Under the pieces are notes generated by a model, which was given only the letters and a program-made list of their open reading frames with translations, did not search any database and was not told the DNA's origin. Positions 1-7,565 of a stretch of DNA of 21,456 nt are shown here, one piece after another. Position 1 is the stretch's first letter, and the number at the start of each line of letters is the position of its first letter. The stretch is from JAWCQZ01 sp964486625. Lineage in GTDB: Archaea > Halobacteriota > Syntropharchaeia > JACQPP01. The position numbers and the translations under genes are program-made. The DNA lies in assembly GCA_964486625.1 (NCBI GenBank), contig CAZANW010000036.1:1-21456 (forward strand), in the 5' to 3' direction.

Positions 1-3000
1 GCCCTGCGCTTCTTGCGCATCTCGGCGGCCATCAGGGCCGCCACGGTCGCCCGGTCGAGGGGCACGGGGGGCCGGGCGGGCGCGGCCCGGGCCGGGCGCT
101 CGGGAGCGCGGCCATCGGGTTCCGACTTGGGCACCGGCTGCGACTCCCCGTTGGTTCCGTGCCCATTGGTCCCGTTCGTGCCGTGGCCGTTCGTCCCGTT
201 GCCGCTGGTTCCGTGCCCGTTGGTCCCGTTGTGCCCGTGGCCGTTCGTGCCGCCGTTGGTTCCATGGCCGTTGGTCCCGTTCGTGCCGTTGCCGCTGGTT
301 CCGTGCCCGTTGGTCCCATTGTGCCCGTTGCCGTTCGGGCCGGGGAGTTTGGGGCGTGGGGAGAGCGGGGGGACCGGCAGCGCGGGCGCGTCGGGCTGGC
401 CGGGGGAGGGCACGAGGCCCCTCTGGAAACTTGCATAGGCGGACATGGCCGTGCCGGAGCCGGGAGACGGGGGCTTCTCCATCCGCTGGACGACCAGGCC
501 GCCCGTGGCGGGCGGCGGGGCGGAGGAGTCAGCTTCGCTGCCTCTCGCTCCCCCGCTTCGCGGTGGAGCGATGGAGAAGTTGCCGCCGCCGGAGGGGAGG
601 TAGAACCCGCCCTTGCCATAGGAGGTGAAGACCGAGGCCCCGTAGAGGGCCGGGCTCCCGGCGGCCTGCCGCCCGGCTCCGCCGTTGCCATTGCCGTTGC
701 CGTGGTGGCCGTTGCCGCCGTTGCCATTTCCGTTCCCGTTGCCGCCCCCGCCGCCGTGGCCTCCGTCGCCGTTCCCGTTGCCTCCGCCGCCCCTCCGCTT
801 CCGGCGCCGGCGGTTGCCGTTCCCGTTTCCGTTCTTGGGCTCCCCCGGGGCCTCCGGTTCGGGCGGGGCCTCGCCCTCGGGCGGGAGGTCGGCGGCCTCG
901 TAGCCGCCCTCTGGCCCCCCGCGCGGACCGGGTTCAACTCCCGGCTGCGGGACCTCGGGGACGCCCGCCCCGTAGTCCGTCCCGGGGACCGGGCCGGCCG
1001 CCTCCGGGACCGCGCCCCTGCCGGTCGAGGCGGGCAGGGCGCCGCCGCCGGAGAGGTGGGCGAAGACGGAGCGGGCGGCCCGCAGCGCCCACTTGAGGTG
1101 CTCCTCGGTCGGGGGGATGCCCGAGAAACGGGCCGCGTCGCAGGTGGCGAAGAGCTGGCCGAGGGTCGTGAGGAGGGTGGGGTCGAGCCCCTTCGACTCC
1201 GCCTCCCGCATCAATTCGCCGCTGGAGAGGGTGCCCTCGGCGCCCAGGGCTGCCTTCAGGGGGCCCGCGACCTCGTCGAATAGGCGCTTGAACGCCTGGA
1301 CCATCTGGCCCGACTGGAAGAGGGAGAGGATTTCGTCCTCGTAGGTCCGGGGCAGGGCCTCGGCCTCTCCCGCGGTGAGGACGCCCGGGGCCGCCTCGCC
1401 CTCGGGGACCTTCTTCCTCTTCAGGAAGGGAATCCACCCCTTGCGCCAGGCGAAGACGAAGAAGCCCGCCCCGGCCGCGATGGCCGCCATGACGGGGATG
1501 TTGGCGAAGATGGCGAGGGGTCCGGCCTCTCCCGGGGCGGAGATGGCCCCCTCGGTGGAGCCCCCGACCACGGCGAAGTCGCCGAAGGCCGTGACCTTGG
1601 CCTGGTAGAGCACGTCGCTGGAACCGTCGGCCCTCTTGTCGGTCCCCAACTCGGAGATGCCGCTCTCGACCCTCCAAACCGGCGCGCCGCCGGCGGAGGG
1701 GGCGGCGAGGCGGTAGAGGCGGACGGTCCCGGGGCTCATCTTCTTCTCGGCGAGCCACGCGCCGTCCACGCGGAACACGACGTTCATGGAGCCCACCGCC
1801 GCGTCGGGCAGGTTCACGCTGGAGAGGCGGAAGTAGCGGAACGGGGTCCCGGGAGGGGCGGCCGCGCCCTCGGGCCGCTCGTCCAGGGGCTGGGAGATGA
1901 CTTCGGCCGCGGAGAGGGGCGACCGGGCCTGGAGCACCACCTGGTCCACGGCCCCGGAGAAGAGGATGCGGGCCTGGGCCCCCCCGGCCAGGGACGGGAT
2001 GGACTTCGTCTCACCCGCCACCTCGGGCAGCTTCGGCCCGCGCACGTTCAGGATGACCGACTTGCCGTCGGCCTGGAGGGTGTAGGTCCCGGTGTAGTTC
2101 ACGGTGAAGTTGCAGGTCGCGACGGCGTACTGGCCCCCCTTGAGGGGGACTGTGGGCGCGCACAGGGTCCGGCCGGAGAGCTGGAAGTCGAGGGTGGCGT
2201 TGGCTTCGGTCTCGCCTTTGTTGATGAGCGTGGCCGAGGCCGTCATCGTCTGCCCGACGGCGGGAACCCTCCCGTCCATGGCCGTCCCGTCCGAGAAGAG
2301 GACCACCAGGTTGTCCACCTTGAACTCCGCGGGGCGCTTCGCGACGAGCTCCACGTCCAGGGTGTCGCTCTTGCCCTCGGGGCCCACCGCGCGCACCGTG
2401 TATTTCCCGGGGGTCCAGGGCCAGGTGGTGTTGTTGGAGACCGTGGTGTCGAAGGATGCGCTGAAGACGCCGCCGGAGATGGTCGCCGTCTGCTGCTTCT
2501 CGAACGTGGACCCGGCGACCGACACGAGGACCGTCGTGCCGTTGCCGCTCGTGCGCCCGGAAACGGTCAGGGTGTCGTTGAGGTAGGCCGTGGTCAGGGG
2601 GTCGAGGCGGAGGAAGATGTCGCTGACCTGCAGCGCGAAGACGCGGACCTCGTCGTCATACAACTGGGGGTCTGCGGCCGCCTTGAGGGTCGCCAGGACC
2701 TGGGAGCCGTCCTTGTTGAGCAGGGCGGCGTTGCTGCACCGGTTGTCCGCACTCCGGTCGCCCACGTTGGCGTAGGGGGGCGTCCGGTCCCCGGAGAGCC
2801 GGAATACCTGGTCGGAACCGGGGGAGAGGACGACGACGGTCCACGTGCCCGGTCTCCCGGTGATGGTGCGGTCAAGGGTCCAGGTGAAAGCGCCGTCGGT
2901 GACGGTCACGTTCCGGTAGTAGCAGTAGCCGTTGGACAGGGTCCCGGCGGAGTCGAACGCCCAGGCTCCGAGGGAAAGGGTCGCCTTGGCGACCGTCCCG

Positions 3001-3518
3001 GCCACCGTCACCACATCCCCGACGACGGCGGATGCGGAGGAGAGGTTCGCGCTCAGGGCCTCCGGGGCCGAAACGAAGAACGGGACGGAAGCGTCGGCCG
3101 GGATGGTGGGGTGGCCGGAGGCCCCGATGCTATCCTCGGTGCCGTTGGCGATGGTCTCGTTGGCAATCCAGACCGAGACGCGGTAGGGGCCGGTCTGCCG
3201 GATGCAGATGACGGTCGGGTCGCATTGGACCCGGGCATTGGCCACGGTCTGGACCGTCGAGGAGAAGGCGCCTCCTGCAATCGAGACCTTGACGCTCCGC
3301 ACCCCCTGGACGACTACGACCGCCACGTTGCACGAGGTGGCGTTCCGGCACTCGGTCACGGTGCCCGTGACGGTGACGTTGTCGCCCAATGTGGTGCTGG
3401 TCGTGCTGCTCGGGGACGTGAGGGTCGCCACGACCGCCGAGGCCGGAGAGGCAAAAGAGAGGAATAGAAAGGCGACTAGGAGGACGGGAACGAGCGGGCC
3501 TCGGCCATTGCGGCTCAC
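1..3518 (-). CDS. Large archaeal surface protein with Ig-like, CARDB-like and PGF-pre-PGF domains, one TM helix and an Asn-Gly repeat tail (3' end outside window)
   Basis: One uninterrupted frame of over 1170 codons runs off the left edge. A GTG start at 3518 gives a textbook signal peptide (SRNGRGPL, then the hydrophobic VPVLLVAFLFLSF, then ASPASA as cleavage site near residue 26). An in-frame ATG at 3575 lies closer to the TATA box but would add a 19-residue extension rich in rare codons. Residues about 27-390 are beta-rich, Ig-like segments with many N-x-S/T sequons. About 398-490 resembles a CARDB domain. About 545-650 matches the PGF-pre-PGF pattern (VVFRVDGAWLAEKKMSPGTV, ending in FGDFAVVG). 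A TM helix follows at about 668-690, then basic KRKK. Residues about 722-820 look like the C-terminal helical region of DUF4129 proteins. The remaining tail has two Asn-Gly/His/Thr repeat tracts, at about 894-949 and 1059-1123. A cell-envelope role is inferred; no enzyme motif is visible. Confidence 0.85.
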   Translation of the reverse strand, partial: MSRNGRGPLVPVLLVAFLFLSFASPASAVVATLTSPSSTTSTTLGDNVTVTGTVTECRNATSCNVAVVVVQGVRSVKVSIAGGAFSSTVQTVANARVQCDPTVICIRQTGPYRVSVWIANETIANGTEDSIGASGHPTIPADASVPFFVSAPEALSANLSSASAVVGDVVTVAGTVAKATLSLGAWAFDSAGTLSNGYCYYRNVTVTDGAFTWTLDRTITGRPGTWTVVVLSPGSDQVFRLSGDRTPPYANVGDRSADNRCSNAALLNKDGSQVLATLKAAADPQLYDDEVRVFALQVSDIFLRLDPLTTAYLNDTLTVSGRTSGNGTTVLVSVAGSTFEKQQTATISGGVFSASFDTTVSNNTTWPWTPGKYTVRAVGPEGKSDTLDVELVAKRPAEFKVDNLVVLFSDGTAMDGRVPAVGQTMTASATLINKGETEANATLDFQLSGRTLCAPTVPLKGGQYAVATCNFTVNYTGTYTLQADGKSVILNVRGPKLPEVAGETKSIPSLAGGAQARILFSGAVDQVVLQARSPLSAAEVISQPLDERPEGAAAPPGTPFRYFRLSSVNLPDAAVGSMNVVFRVDGAWLAEKKMSPGTVRLYRLAAPSAGGAPVWRVESGISELGTDKRADGSSDVLYQAKVTAFGDFAVVGGSTEGAISAPGEAGPLAIFANIPVMAAIAAGAGFFVFAWRKGWIPFLKRKKVPEGEAAPGVLTAGEAEALPRTYEDEILSLFQSGQMVQAFKRLFDEVAGPLKAALGAEGTLSSGELMREAESKGLDPTLLTTLGQLFATCDAARFSGIPPTEEHLKWALRAARSVFAHLSGGGALPASTGRGAVPEAAGPVPGTDYGAGVPEVPQPGVEPGPRGGPEGGYEAADLPPEGEAPPEPEAPGEPKNGNGNGNRRRRKRRGGGGNGNGDGGHGGGGGNGNGNGNGGNGHHGNGNGNGGAGRQAAGSPALYGASVFTSYGKGGFYLPSGGGNFSIAPPRSGGARGSEADSSAPPPATGGLVVQRMEKPPSPGSGTAMSAYASFQRGLVPSPGQPDAPALPVPPLSPRPKLPGPNGNGHNGTNGHGTSGNGTNGTNGHGTNGGTNGHGHNGTNGHGTSGNGTNGHGTNGTNGHGTNGESQPVPKSEPDGRAPERPARAAPARPPVPLDRATVAALMAAEMRKKRR
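145..345 (-). repeat. Coding minisatellite: Asn-Gly-Thr/His repeat tract
   Basis: On the minus strand this encodes reiterated NGT, NGH and GTSGNG units. At DNA level it is two imperfect copies of a segment of roughly 90-100 bp, itself built from 9-18 bp units (GGCAACGG, GGGACCAACGG). A second, shorter Asn-Gly tract of the same gene lies at about 672-836, interrupted by the basic stretch RRRRKRR. Tracts of this kind can change length by slippage or recombination. Confidence 0.8.
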
Positions 3519-3815
3519 CCCGCCCCTTCGAGCGGGATGACTCTCGAGCCCCCCACGCCGGACGATTACGCCCATGGGCTCGGTTCTATGTTGAAGGAGC
3601 GTGGAATAATAAACTTGCGAGATTTTCAGACAGGGAATAGCGGCGGGTGGGAACAGGCGTGGAACAAGAACCTGTCCGGTGAATCATATGTCCACGCGCA
3701 CGCACGGATTCTGAGATATTGGCGATGCGATGCTTCCGATGGGGAACAGGGAGGGCGTTCCACGGCGGGAAGGGGGGCCGGTGGAGCGCAATCTCCGCGC
3801 AAAACCCCGGGAAAT
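3519..3815. other. Intergenic region upstream of the surface-protein gene
   Basis: Gene-less, and clearly lower in G+C at 3590-3740 than its neighbours. It holds the surface-protein promoter (3604-3616) and the 3' flank of the regulator gene. I see no RNA gene or convincing terminator in it. Confidence 0.5.
3604..3616 (-). promoter_or_regulatory. Archaeal TATA box for the surface-protein gene
   Basis: Minus-strand AGTTTATTATTCC, preceded by CGCA as a possible BRE. Its centre is about 34 nt from the ATG at 3575 and about 91 nt from the preferred GTG at 3518. The transcript would therefore have either a very short leader or one of about 65 nt. Confidence 0.6.
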
Positions 3816-4622
3816 CTATCGGTTGGGGGAATGGGCAAAAGGTGCGGGCCCGCCGTTGTTCACGTGCGCCAGGATGGCCCTGAACCTCTCGCGGACGAAG
3901 GTCTCGGCCCCCTGGAGGCAGACCCCCCGGACCAGGGAGGCGGCCAGGTCGCTCCGGTGGAGCAGGATGTGGCGCATGGCGTCCATGCCCGCCACCGAGA
4001 CCGCGAGGCCGGTCTCCCGGGCGAGGAGGGCGACTCGGGGCCTCTCCTCGGGGCGGGCCATGACCGCCACAATCGAAACGGGGGAGGGGGCTGCGGACTC
4101 GCTTCCCACGGTCCGGATGAAGAGGGGGGTCGCCTCCTCTTCGCACCTGCGAACGAAGGCGCGAACCCTCTCCCGCTCGCCATCTGAGAGGGCAGGGAGG
4201 AGCGCTTCGCAGCGGGCCCACTCCAAGAGGACGAACTCCCGGGCGCAGGCCGGGCTGGAGGGGTCGGGACGGAAGGAGCGGGCCCACCCGCTGCGCTCCT
4301 CGCCGAGAACCCCCCGGGCCGCGAGGCCGGTGAGCGCTTGGTAGGCGGGCTTGTATGTGACCCCGAGGGTCCCCTGAATCTCCTGGATGGAGAGGGGGCG
4401 GAGGAGGTCCCCATAGAAGCAGAGGAGCGCCCGCTGGTCGAGTTTCAACGCCAGCGCATGGCGCTGCGATGCGCCGGCGGGCGATGGAATCGGTCCGGTC
4501 GGCCCATCGCGGGCAACGGGGGGCTGCGGAATCGCAGCAGGCGGCTCGGGGGCCGGAGGCGCAGCGGAGGAGGCGGGCTCCGGCTTGACTACCTCTACAA
4601 CGGCGGCCACTCGGCTGGACAT
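3816..4622 (-). CDS. Winged-helix regulator with degenerate nucleotidyltransferase-like C-terminal domain
   Basis: A 268-aa protein. The ATG at 4622 is chosen because GGGAGGT sits just upstream and a TATA box lies about 50 nt away; the frame stays open further upstream but that part is not protein-like. Residues 1-55 are a Pro/Ala-rich, probably disordered arm. Residues about 62-118 form a winged helix (LSIQEIQGTLGVTYKPAYQA, then ARGVLGEE). Residues about 165-245 follow the layout of the nucleotidyltransferase fold found fused to winged helices in archaeal regulators. The GS of the GSx(n)DxD site survives (VGSESAAPSPVSIVAVMA), but the catalytic acidic residues are missing. The end (SDLAASLVRGVCLQGAETF) resembles the usual 'DPL...L.EGIVLYG..F'. 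It is probably a DNA-binding regulator without enzymatic activity. The neighbouring operator-like repeats suggest autoregulation. Confidence 0.75.
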   Translation of the reverse strand: MSSRVAAVVEVVKPEPASSAAPPAPEPPAAIPQPPVARDGPTGPIPSPAGASQRHALALKLDQRALLCFYGDLLRPLSIQEIQGTLGVTYKPAYQALTGLAARGVLGEERSGWARSFRPDPSSPACAREFVLLEWARCEALLPALSDGERERVRAFVRRCEEEATPLFIRTVGSESAAPSPVSIVAVMARPEERPRVALLARETGLAVSVAGMDAMRHILLHRSDLAASLVRGVCLQGAETFVRERFRAILAHVNNGGPAPFAHSPNR

Positions 4623-4667
4623 GGACCTCCCATTAGCAACCTCCCGCTTTGTCCAATCGCGATTGTT

Positions 4668-4681
4668 GTATTTAATAATTT
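4668..4681 (-). promoter_or_regulatory. TATA box of the winged-helix regulator
   Basis: Minus-strand AAATTATTAAATAC is a strong archaeal TATA element. It predicts transcription starting near 4645, giving a leader of about 25 nt that includes the Shine-Dalgarno GGGAGGT at 4626-4632. The palindrome at 4682-4697 abuts it on the BRE side. Confidence 0.75.
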
Positions 4682-4697
4682 CGGAAATCGGTTTCCG
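4682..4697. promoter_or_regulatory. Operator-like palindrome, site 1
   Basis: CGGAAATCGGTTTCCG, two perfect 6-nt arms around TCGG, directly upstream of the regulator's TATA box where TFB would bind. A protein bound here would block the promoter. Confidence 0.5.
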
Positions 4698-4925
4698 CCG
4701 TGGCCATAACTTCGCAAGGCTTGCGCCGGTTGCTTGGTTTCTCGGATTGTCGCGAGCACGTAGGCGGGGGCCGCGATGGACCCATAGAGATGGCCTCTCC
4801 ACTACGGCCACAGAATAGGGAGTGGGTTTCCGGCTCATTCGCAAGAACGGGGACGAGATGCCATGCCCCACCGAGTATAACCTCCCATCGCCACTATCTT
4901 GGAAGGCTACATCTATTTAGACCTT

Positions 4926-4940
4926 CCGAATCCGATTTCC
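4926..4940 (-). promoter_or_regulatory. Operator-like site 2
   Basis: The minus strand reads GGAAATCGGATTCGG, sharing the GGAAATCGG core and 13 of 15 bases with site 1. Confidence 0.4.
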
Positions 4941-4968
4941 TAAAGGACCATATCAATCTGTCAAAGTT

Positions 4969-4983
4969 GGAAATCGAATTTCA
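4969..4983 (+). promoter_or_regulatory. Operator-like site 3
   Basis: GGAAATCGAATTTCA. It contains the same GGAAATCG octamer, within the palindrome GAAATCGAATTTC. It lies on the radical SAM side of the intergenic region. Confidence 0.4.
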
Positions 4984-5156
4984 AACTGCCCTGGCACGCT
5001 TGCGAGGCGAGAGTTGACCTGCCAAACCCGGTTTACATTCCAATGGATGAAGAATCGTGCGATTGTCTGTCCTATTAAGCAGCCATTGCTGCGGGAGTCG
5101 AACCCCCCACCCCCAGAGGAAATTTGAAAGCGCTTCCGGCCCTGGGAAGAGTGGTG

Positions 5157-6680
5157 ATGACGGGGAGCGACATCGTTCTGGTCCAGCCGGTGGTGGGCAA
5201 CATGGACTCCATCCGGAGCGCCCCGGCCCTCCCCCTCGCGCTCCTCGAGGCGGCGAGCCTGGTGGACGCCCGCGGCTACCGGGTGAAACTCATCGACCAG
5301 CGCCTCGACCGGAGGTGGAGGGAGCGTCTCGTCTCCGAACTCCGGGCCGGGCCCCTCCTGGTCGGGACCACAGCCATGACCGGGCCCCAGATTCGCGGCG
5401 CCCTCGATGCGTCGCGGGTCGTGAAGGAAAACTCCGACGTGCCCGTGGTCTGGGGCGGCATCCACGCCTCCCTGCTGCCGGAGCAGACCCTCCGGGACCC
5501 GCGGGTGGACTTCGTGGTGAAGGGGGAGGGGGAGGAGACCTTCCTGGAACTGGCCGGGGCGCTCGGGGACGGCGGGAAGGTCCAGGAGGTCCGCGGCCTC
5601 TGGTGGAAGGAAGGGGGGCGAATCCGCGCCAACCCCGAGCGCCCCTTCCTCGACATGGATTCCCTCCCCGACCCGCCCTTCCACCTCGTCAACGTCCGGG
5701 ACTACATGCCCCTCTACATGGGGCTGCGGACCCTCTACCTCCAGTCCTCCCGGGGATGCCCCTACCCCTGCACCTACTGCTACAACACGGTCTACAACGA
5801 CCGGAAGTGGCGGATGCTCGGCGCGGAGCGCACGGTCGCCCTCATCCGCAAGGTGCGCGACCTCGGAGCGGAGAACATCTGGTTCGTGGACGACGAGGTC
5901 ATCATCCAGAGGCAGCGGCTGGAAGAAATCTGCCGGGGCATCCTGCAGGAGTCCATCGACATCCGCTGGGAGGTCCAGGGCATCCGGGTCAACAACGCGC
6001 TGCGGATGGACGACGCCATGCTGCGCCTCGTGGAGCGGAGCGGCTGCGTCCGGCTCATCTTTGGCGTCGAGTCGGCCTCGGAGAGAATACTCCGGATGGT
6101 GAAGAGGAACATCCCCCTGGACCAGGTCCGGGCCGTCAACCGGCGGCTCCGCGGCACGAACATCATCGCCCACTTCAACTTCATGTGCGGGTTCCCCGAG
6201 GAGACCCGGGAGGACCTGAAGCAGACCGTGGACTTCGTCTTCTCACTCCTGCGGGAGAACCCGCGGGCCCGCATCGCGGGCATCCACATCTTCACCCCCT
6301 ACCCCGGGACCGAACTCTACGACTACGTGGTCCGCAAGGGCTACTTCGCGCCCCCGGACTCCCTGGATGGATGGGCCGACTTCGGGTGGATGACGGCCCC
6401 CCTGGCCACCCAGGACAAGGCGATGCTGGAGTCCCTCTTCTTCTGCTCCCTGTTCGCCGACCGAAAGTGGAACGAGAACGTCGCGAACCCCATCGCGCGG
6501 GCCGCGGCGGTGGCCTACGGGCCCGTGGCCCGGTGGCGGATGAGGCACCTCTTCTTCGGGTGGATGGTCGAGAAGCGCCTCGCCGGGGCCCTCTATCCAC
6601 CGCACATGCCGAGGCACCCCCGGGCCGCCGCGGAGCCGCGGGAGCAGAAGCCCGCCGGAGGAGCGTCCCAATGTCCGTAG
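5157..6680 (+). CDS. B12-binding-domain radical SAM protein
   Basis: A 507-aa protein from the ATG at 5157, which places the beta strand DIVLVQPVVG at the N-terminus as usual for the family. A TTG at 5124 with AGAGGA upstream is an alternative start. Residues about 1-150 are a cobalamin-binding Rossmann-like domain (PLALLEAASLVDARGYRVKL, GGIHASLLPE, VVKGEGEETF). The canonical His of the DxHxxG base-off motif is not obvious (IDQRLDR). The radical SAM core follows, with the [4Fe-4S] motif CPYPCTYC (Cys 201, 205, 208), then FVDDEVI, FGVESASERIL and the GFPEET and TPYPGTELYD segments. Family members include methyltransferases, ring-forming enzymes and lipid-modifying enzymes. The substrate cannot be read from this sequence, and no pathway partner sits beside it. 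Confidence 0.9.
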   Translation: MTGSDIVLVQPVVGNMDSIRSAPALPLALLEAASLVDARGYRVKLIDQRLDRRWRERLVSELRAGPLLVGTTAMTGPQIRGALDASRVVKENSDVPVVWGGIHASLLPEQTLRDPRVDFVVKGEGEETFLELAGALGDGGKVQEVRGLWWKEGGRIRANPERPFLDMDSLPDPPFHLVNVRDYMPLYMGLRTLYLQSSRGCPYPCTYCYNTVYNDRKWRMLGAERTVALIRKVRDLGAENIWFVDDEVIIQRQRLEEICRGILQESIDIRWEVQGIRVNNALRMDDAMLRLVERSGCVRLIFGVESASERILRMVKRNIPLDQVRAVNRRLRGTNIIAHFNFMCGFPEETREDLKQTVDFVFSLLRENPRARIAGIHIFTPYPGTELYDYVVRKGYFAPPDSLDGWADFGWMTAPLATQDKAMLESLFFCSLFADRKWNENVANPIARAAAVAYGPVARWRMRHLFFGWMVEKRLAGALYPPHMPRHPRAAAEPREQKPAGGASQCP

Positions 6681-6704
6681 GGGGGGCGGGGGCCGGTGGA
6701 CGAT

Positions 6705-6735
6705 GCCCTCCCGCGAACGAAGTTCGCGGCAGGGC
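6705..6735. repeat. Hairpin with GAA loop downstream of the radical SAM gene
   Basis: A near-perfect inverted repeat: arms GCCCTCCCGCGAAC and GTTCGCGGCAGGGC with one C/C mismatch, closing on a GAA loop. The loop resembles those of the hairpins near the oxidase genes. It could act as a transcript 3' end or be a solitary member of the same hairpin family. Confidence 0.7.
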
Positions 6736-6775
6736 ACGAGCACCGGCAGTCGGGATGCGAGTTTCGAGTCGTGGG

Positions 6776-6837
6776 GCGCGTTCTCAGGAATGAAACGCGC
6801 ACCCTTGCAGTGTTCGCGGGAATCGGCATCCGATGCC
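6776..6837. promoter_or_regulatory. Two further inverted repeats upstream of the 6898 gene
   Basis: GCGCGTT (6776-6782) pairs with AACGCGC (6794-6800). GGCATC (6825-6830) pairs with GATGCC (6832-6837) around a single C. The second lies about 60 nt before the ATG at 6898 and is a candidate operator for the four-gene cluster. A weak TATA-like stretch follows at about 6857-6867. Confidence 0.35.
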
Positions 6838-6897
6838 TCGGTCTGCGGAAGATGCTGAAGTAATGTCTTTTTCCCGGGATTTGCTGAATCGGTAGCG

Positions 6898-7233
6898 ATG
6901 GCCGCCGGCCTCCTGATCCGTGGGATCATCCTCGCGGCCGGCCTGGGGACTGTGTCCATCATCCTCCTGACCATGCTTCACTTCCTCCGGAGGCCCGACC
7001 TGGTCAAGGCCAAGATGTTCCTGAACTACTCCCGGTTCAGCCGCCGGTTCCTCTTCATCGTCGCCTTCGCCTTCGTGGCGGAGGGTTTCACCTACGCCTA
7101 CACCATCGCCGGGATCGCCCCGGCCCCGACCTTCGAATCGTGGGGCGGCTTCTTCCAGAACCAGACCCTCACGATGGCTGTGGCCGCGGTCGTCGGCGCG
7201 GGCCTGCTGAAACTGTGGAGGATGGTCCGATGA
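6898..7233 (+). CDS. Small three-TM membrane protein, paralogue 1
   Basis: A 111-aa protein of unknown function and first gene of a tight cluster. Hydrophobic segments lie at about 7-29, 50-72 and 89-106. The loop after TM1 holds the conserved stretch MLHFLRRPDLVKAKMFL, and ESW precedes TM3. It aligns without gaps to the next gene, so the two are tandem duplicates. Its stop overlaps the next start as ATGA, implying translational coupling. There are no cofactor-binding cysteines. It might form a heteromeric membrane complex with its paralogue. Confidence 0.8.
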   Translation: MAAGLLIRGIILAAGLGTVSIILLTMLHFLRRPDLVKAKMFLNYSRFSRRFLFIVAFAFVAEGFTYAYTIAGIAPAPTFESWGGFFQNQTLTMAVAAVVGAGLLKLWRMVR

Positions 7234-7565
7234 GCATCACGCCCTACGGCCAACTCGTGTTCTCCGTCCCCCAACTCTTCGCCATCGGGATGTCCCTGCT
7301 CGTAATGCTCCACATCCTCCGGGAGCCGGACCTGGTGAAGGCCAGGCTCTTCCTCCACTTCGAGGCTTTCCGGCGGTTCTTCCTGGCCATCATGGCCATC
7401 GCCGCCCTGGCCATCTCCGCCAGCATGGTTCTCGCGGTGTCGGGCACCTACGGAACGGACCTCCTTGAATCCTGGGACGCCTTCCTGAGACTCGAGGCGC
7501 CGACCGTCGCCATCTTCGCCGCCGTTGGACTCTGGGTCCTCGAAATCCGGCGCGTCCTCAAATGA
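7230..7565 (+). CDS. Small three-TM membrane protein, paralogue 2
   Basis: A 111-aa protein; its ATG overlaps the upstream stop by 4 nt. Three hydrophobic segments lie at about 8-29, 48-70 and 89-107. It shares MLHxLRxPDLVKAxxFL (residues 26-42), ESW (80-82) and VG (99-100) at identical positions with paralogue 1; 15 of 22 residues match over 21-42. The family is not one I recognise. The charged, conserved loop between TM1 and TM2 is the most likely functional part. Confidence 0.8.
   Translation: MSITPYGQLVFSVPQLFAIGMSLLVMLHILREPDLVKARLFLHFEAFRRFFLAIMAIAALAISASMVLAVSGTYGTDLLESWDAFLRLEAPTVAIFAAVGLWVLEIRRVLK

Larger units (their letters stand above)
4623..5156. other. 534-nt intergenic region with three operator-like repeats
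   Basis: Separates the divergent regulator and radical SAM genes and is more AT-rich than either. It contains the regulator promoter, three GGAAATCG near-palindromes and several TATA-like stretches on the plus strand (5029-5040, 5072-5080, 5121-5130). A 105-codon plus-strand frame at 4700-5017 shows no recognisable domain or codon bias, and I do not call it a gene. Confidence 0.6.

Noticed and set aside
145..836. CRISPR-like regular repeats
   Set aside because: The units are short, contiguous, in frame and encode Asn-Gly repeats; there are no unique spacers.
159..1283. Long plus-strand frame of 374 codons with Val/Pro/Ala repeats
   Set aside because: Antisense to the Asn-Gly tail of the surface protein. 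The minus-strand frame has a signal peptide, recognisable domains and normal codon use, while this one is only the complement of its repeats.
4700..5017. 105-codon plus-strand ORF in the regulator/radical SAM gap
   Set aside because: No domain, irregular codon use, and it covers operator-like sites and promoter sequence.
6243..6974. 243-codon minus frame over the end of the radical SAM gene
   Set aside because: It is the antisense of a confident coding region and of the following start; no protein-like features.
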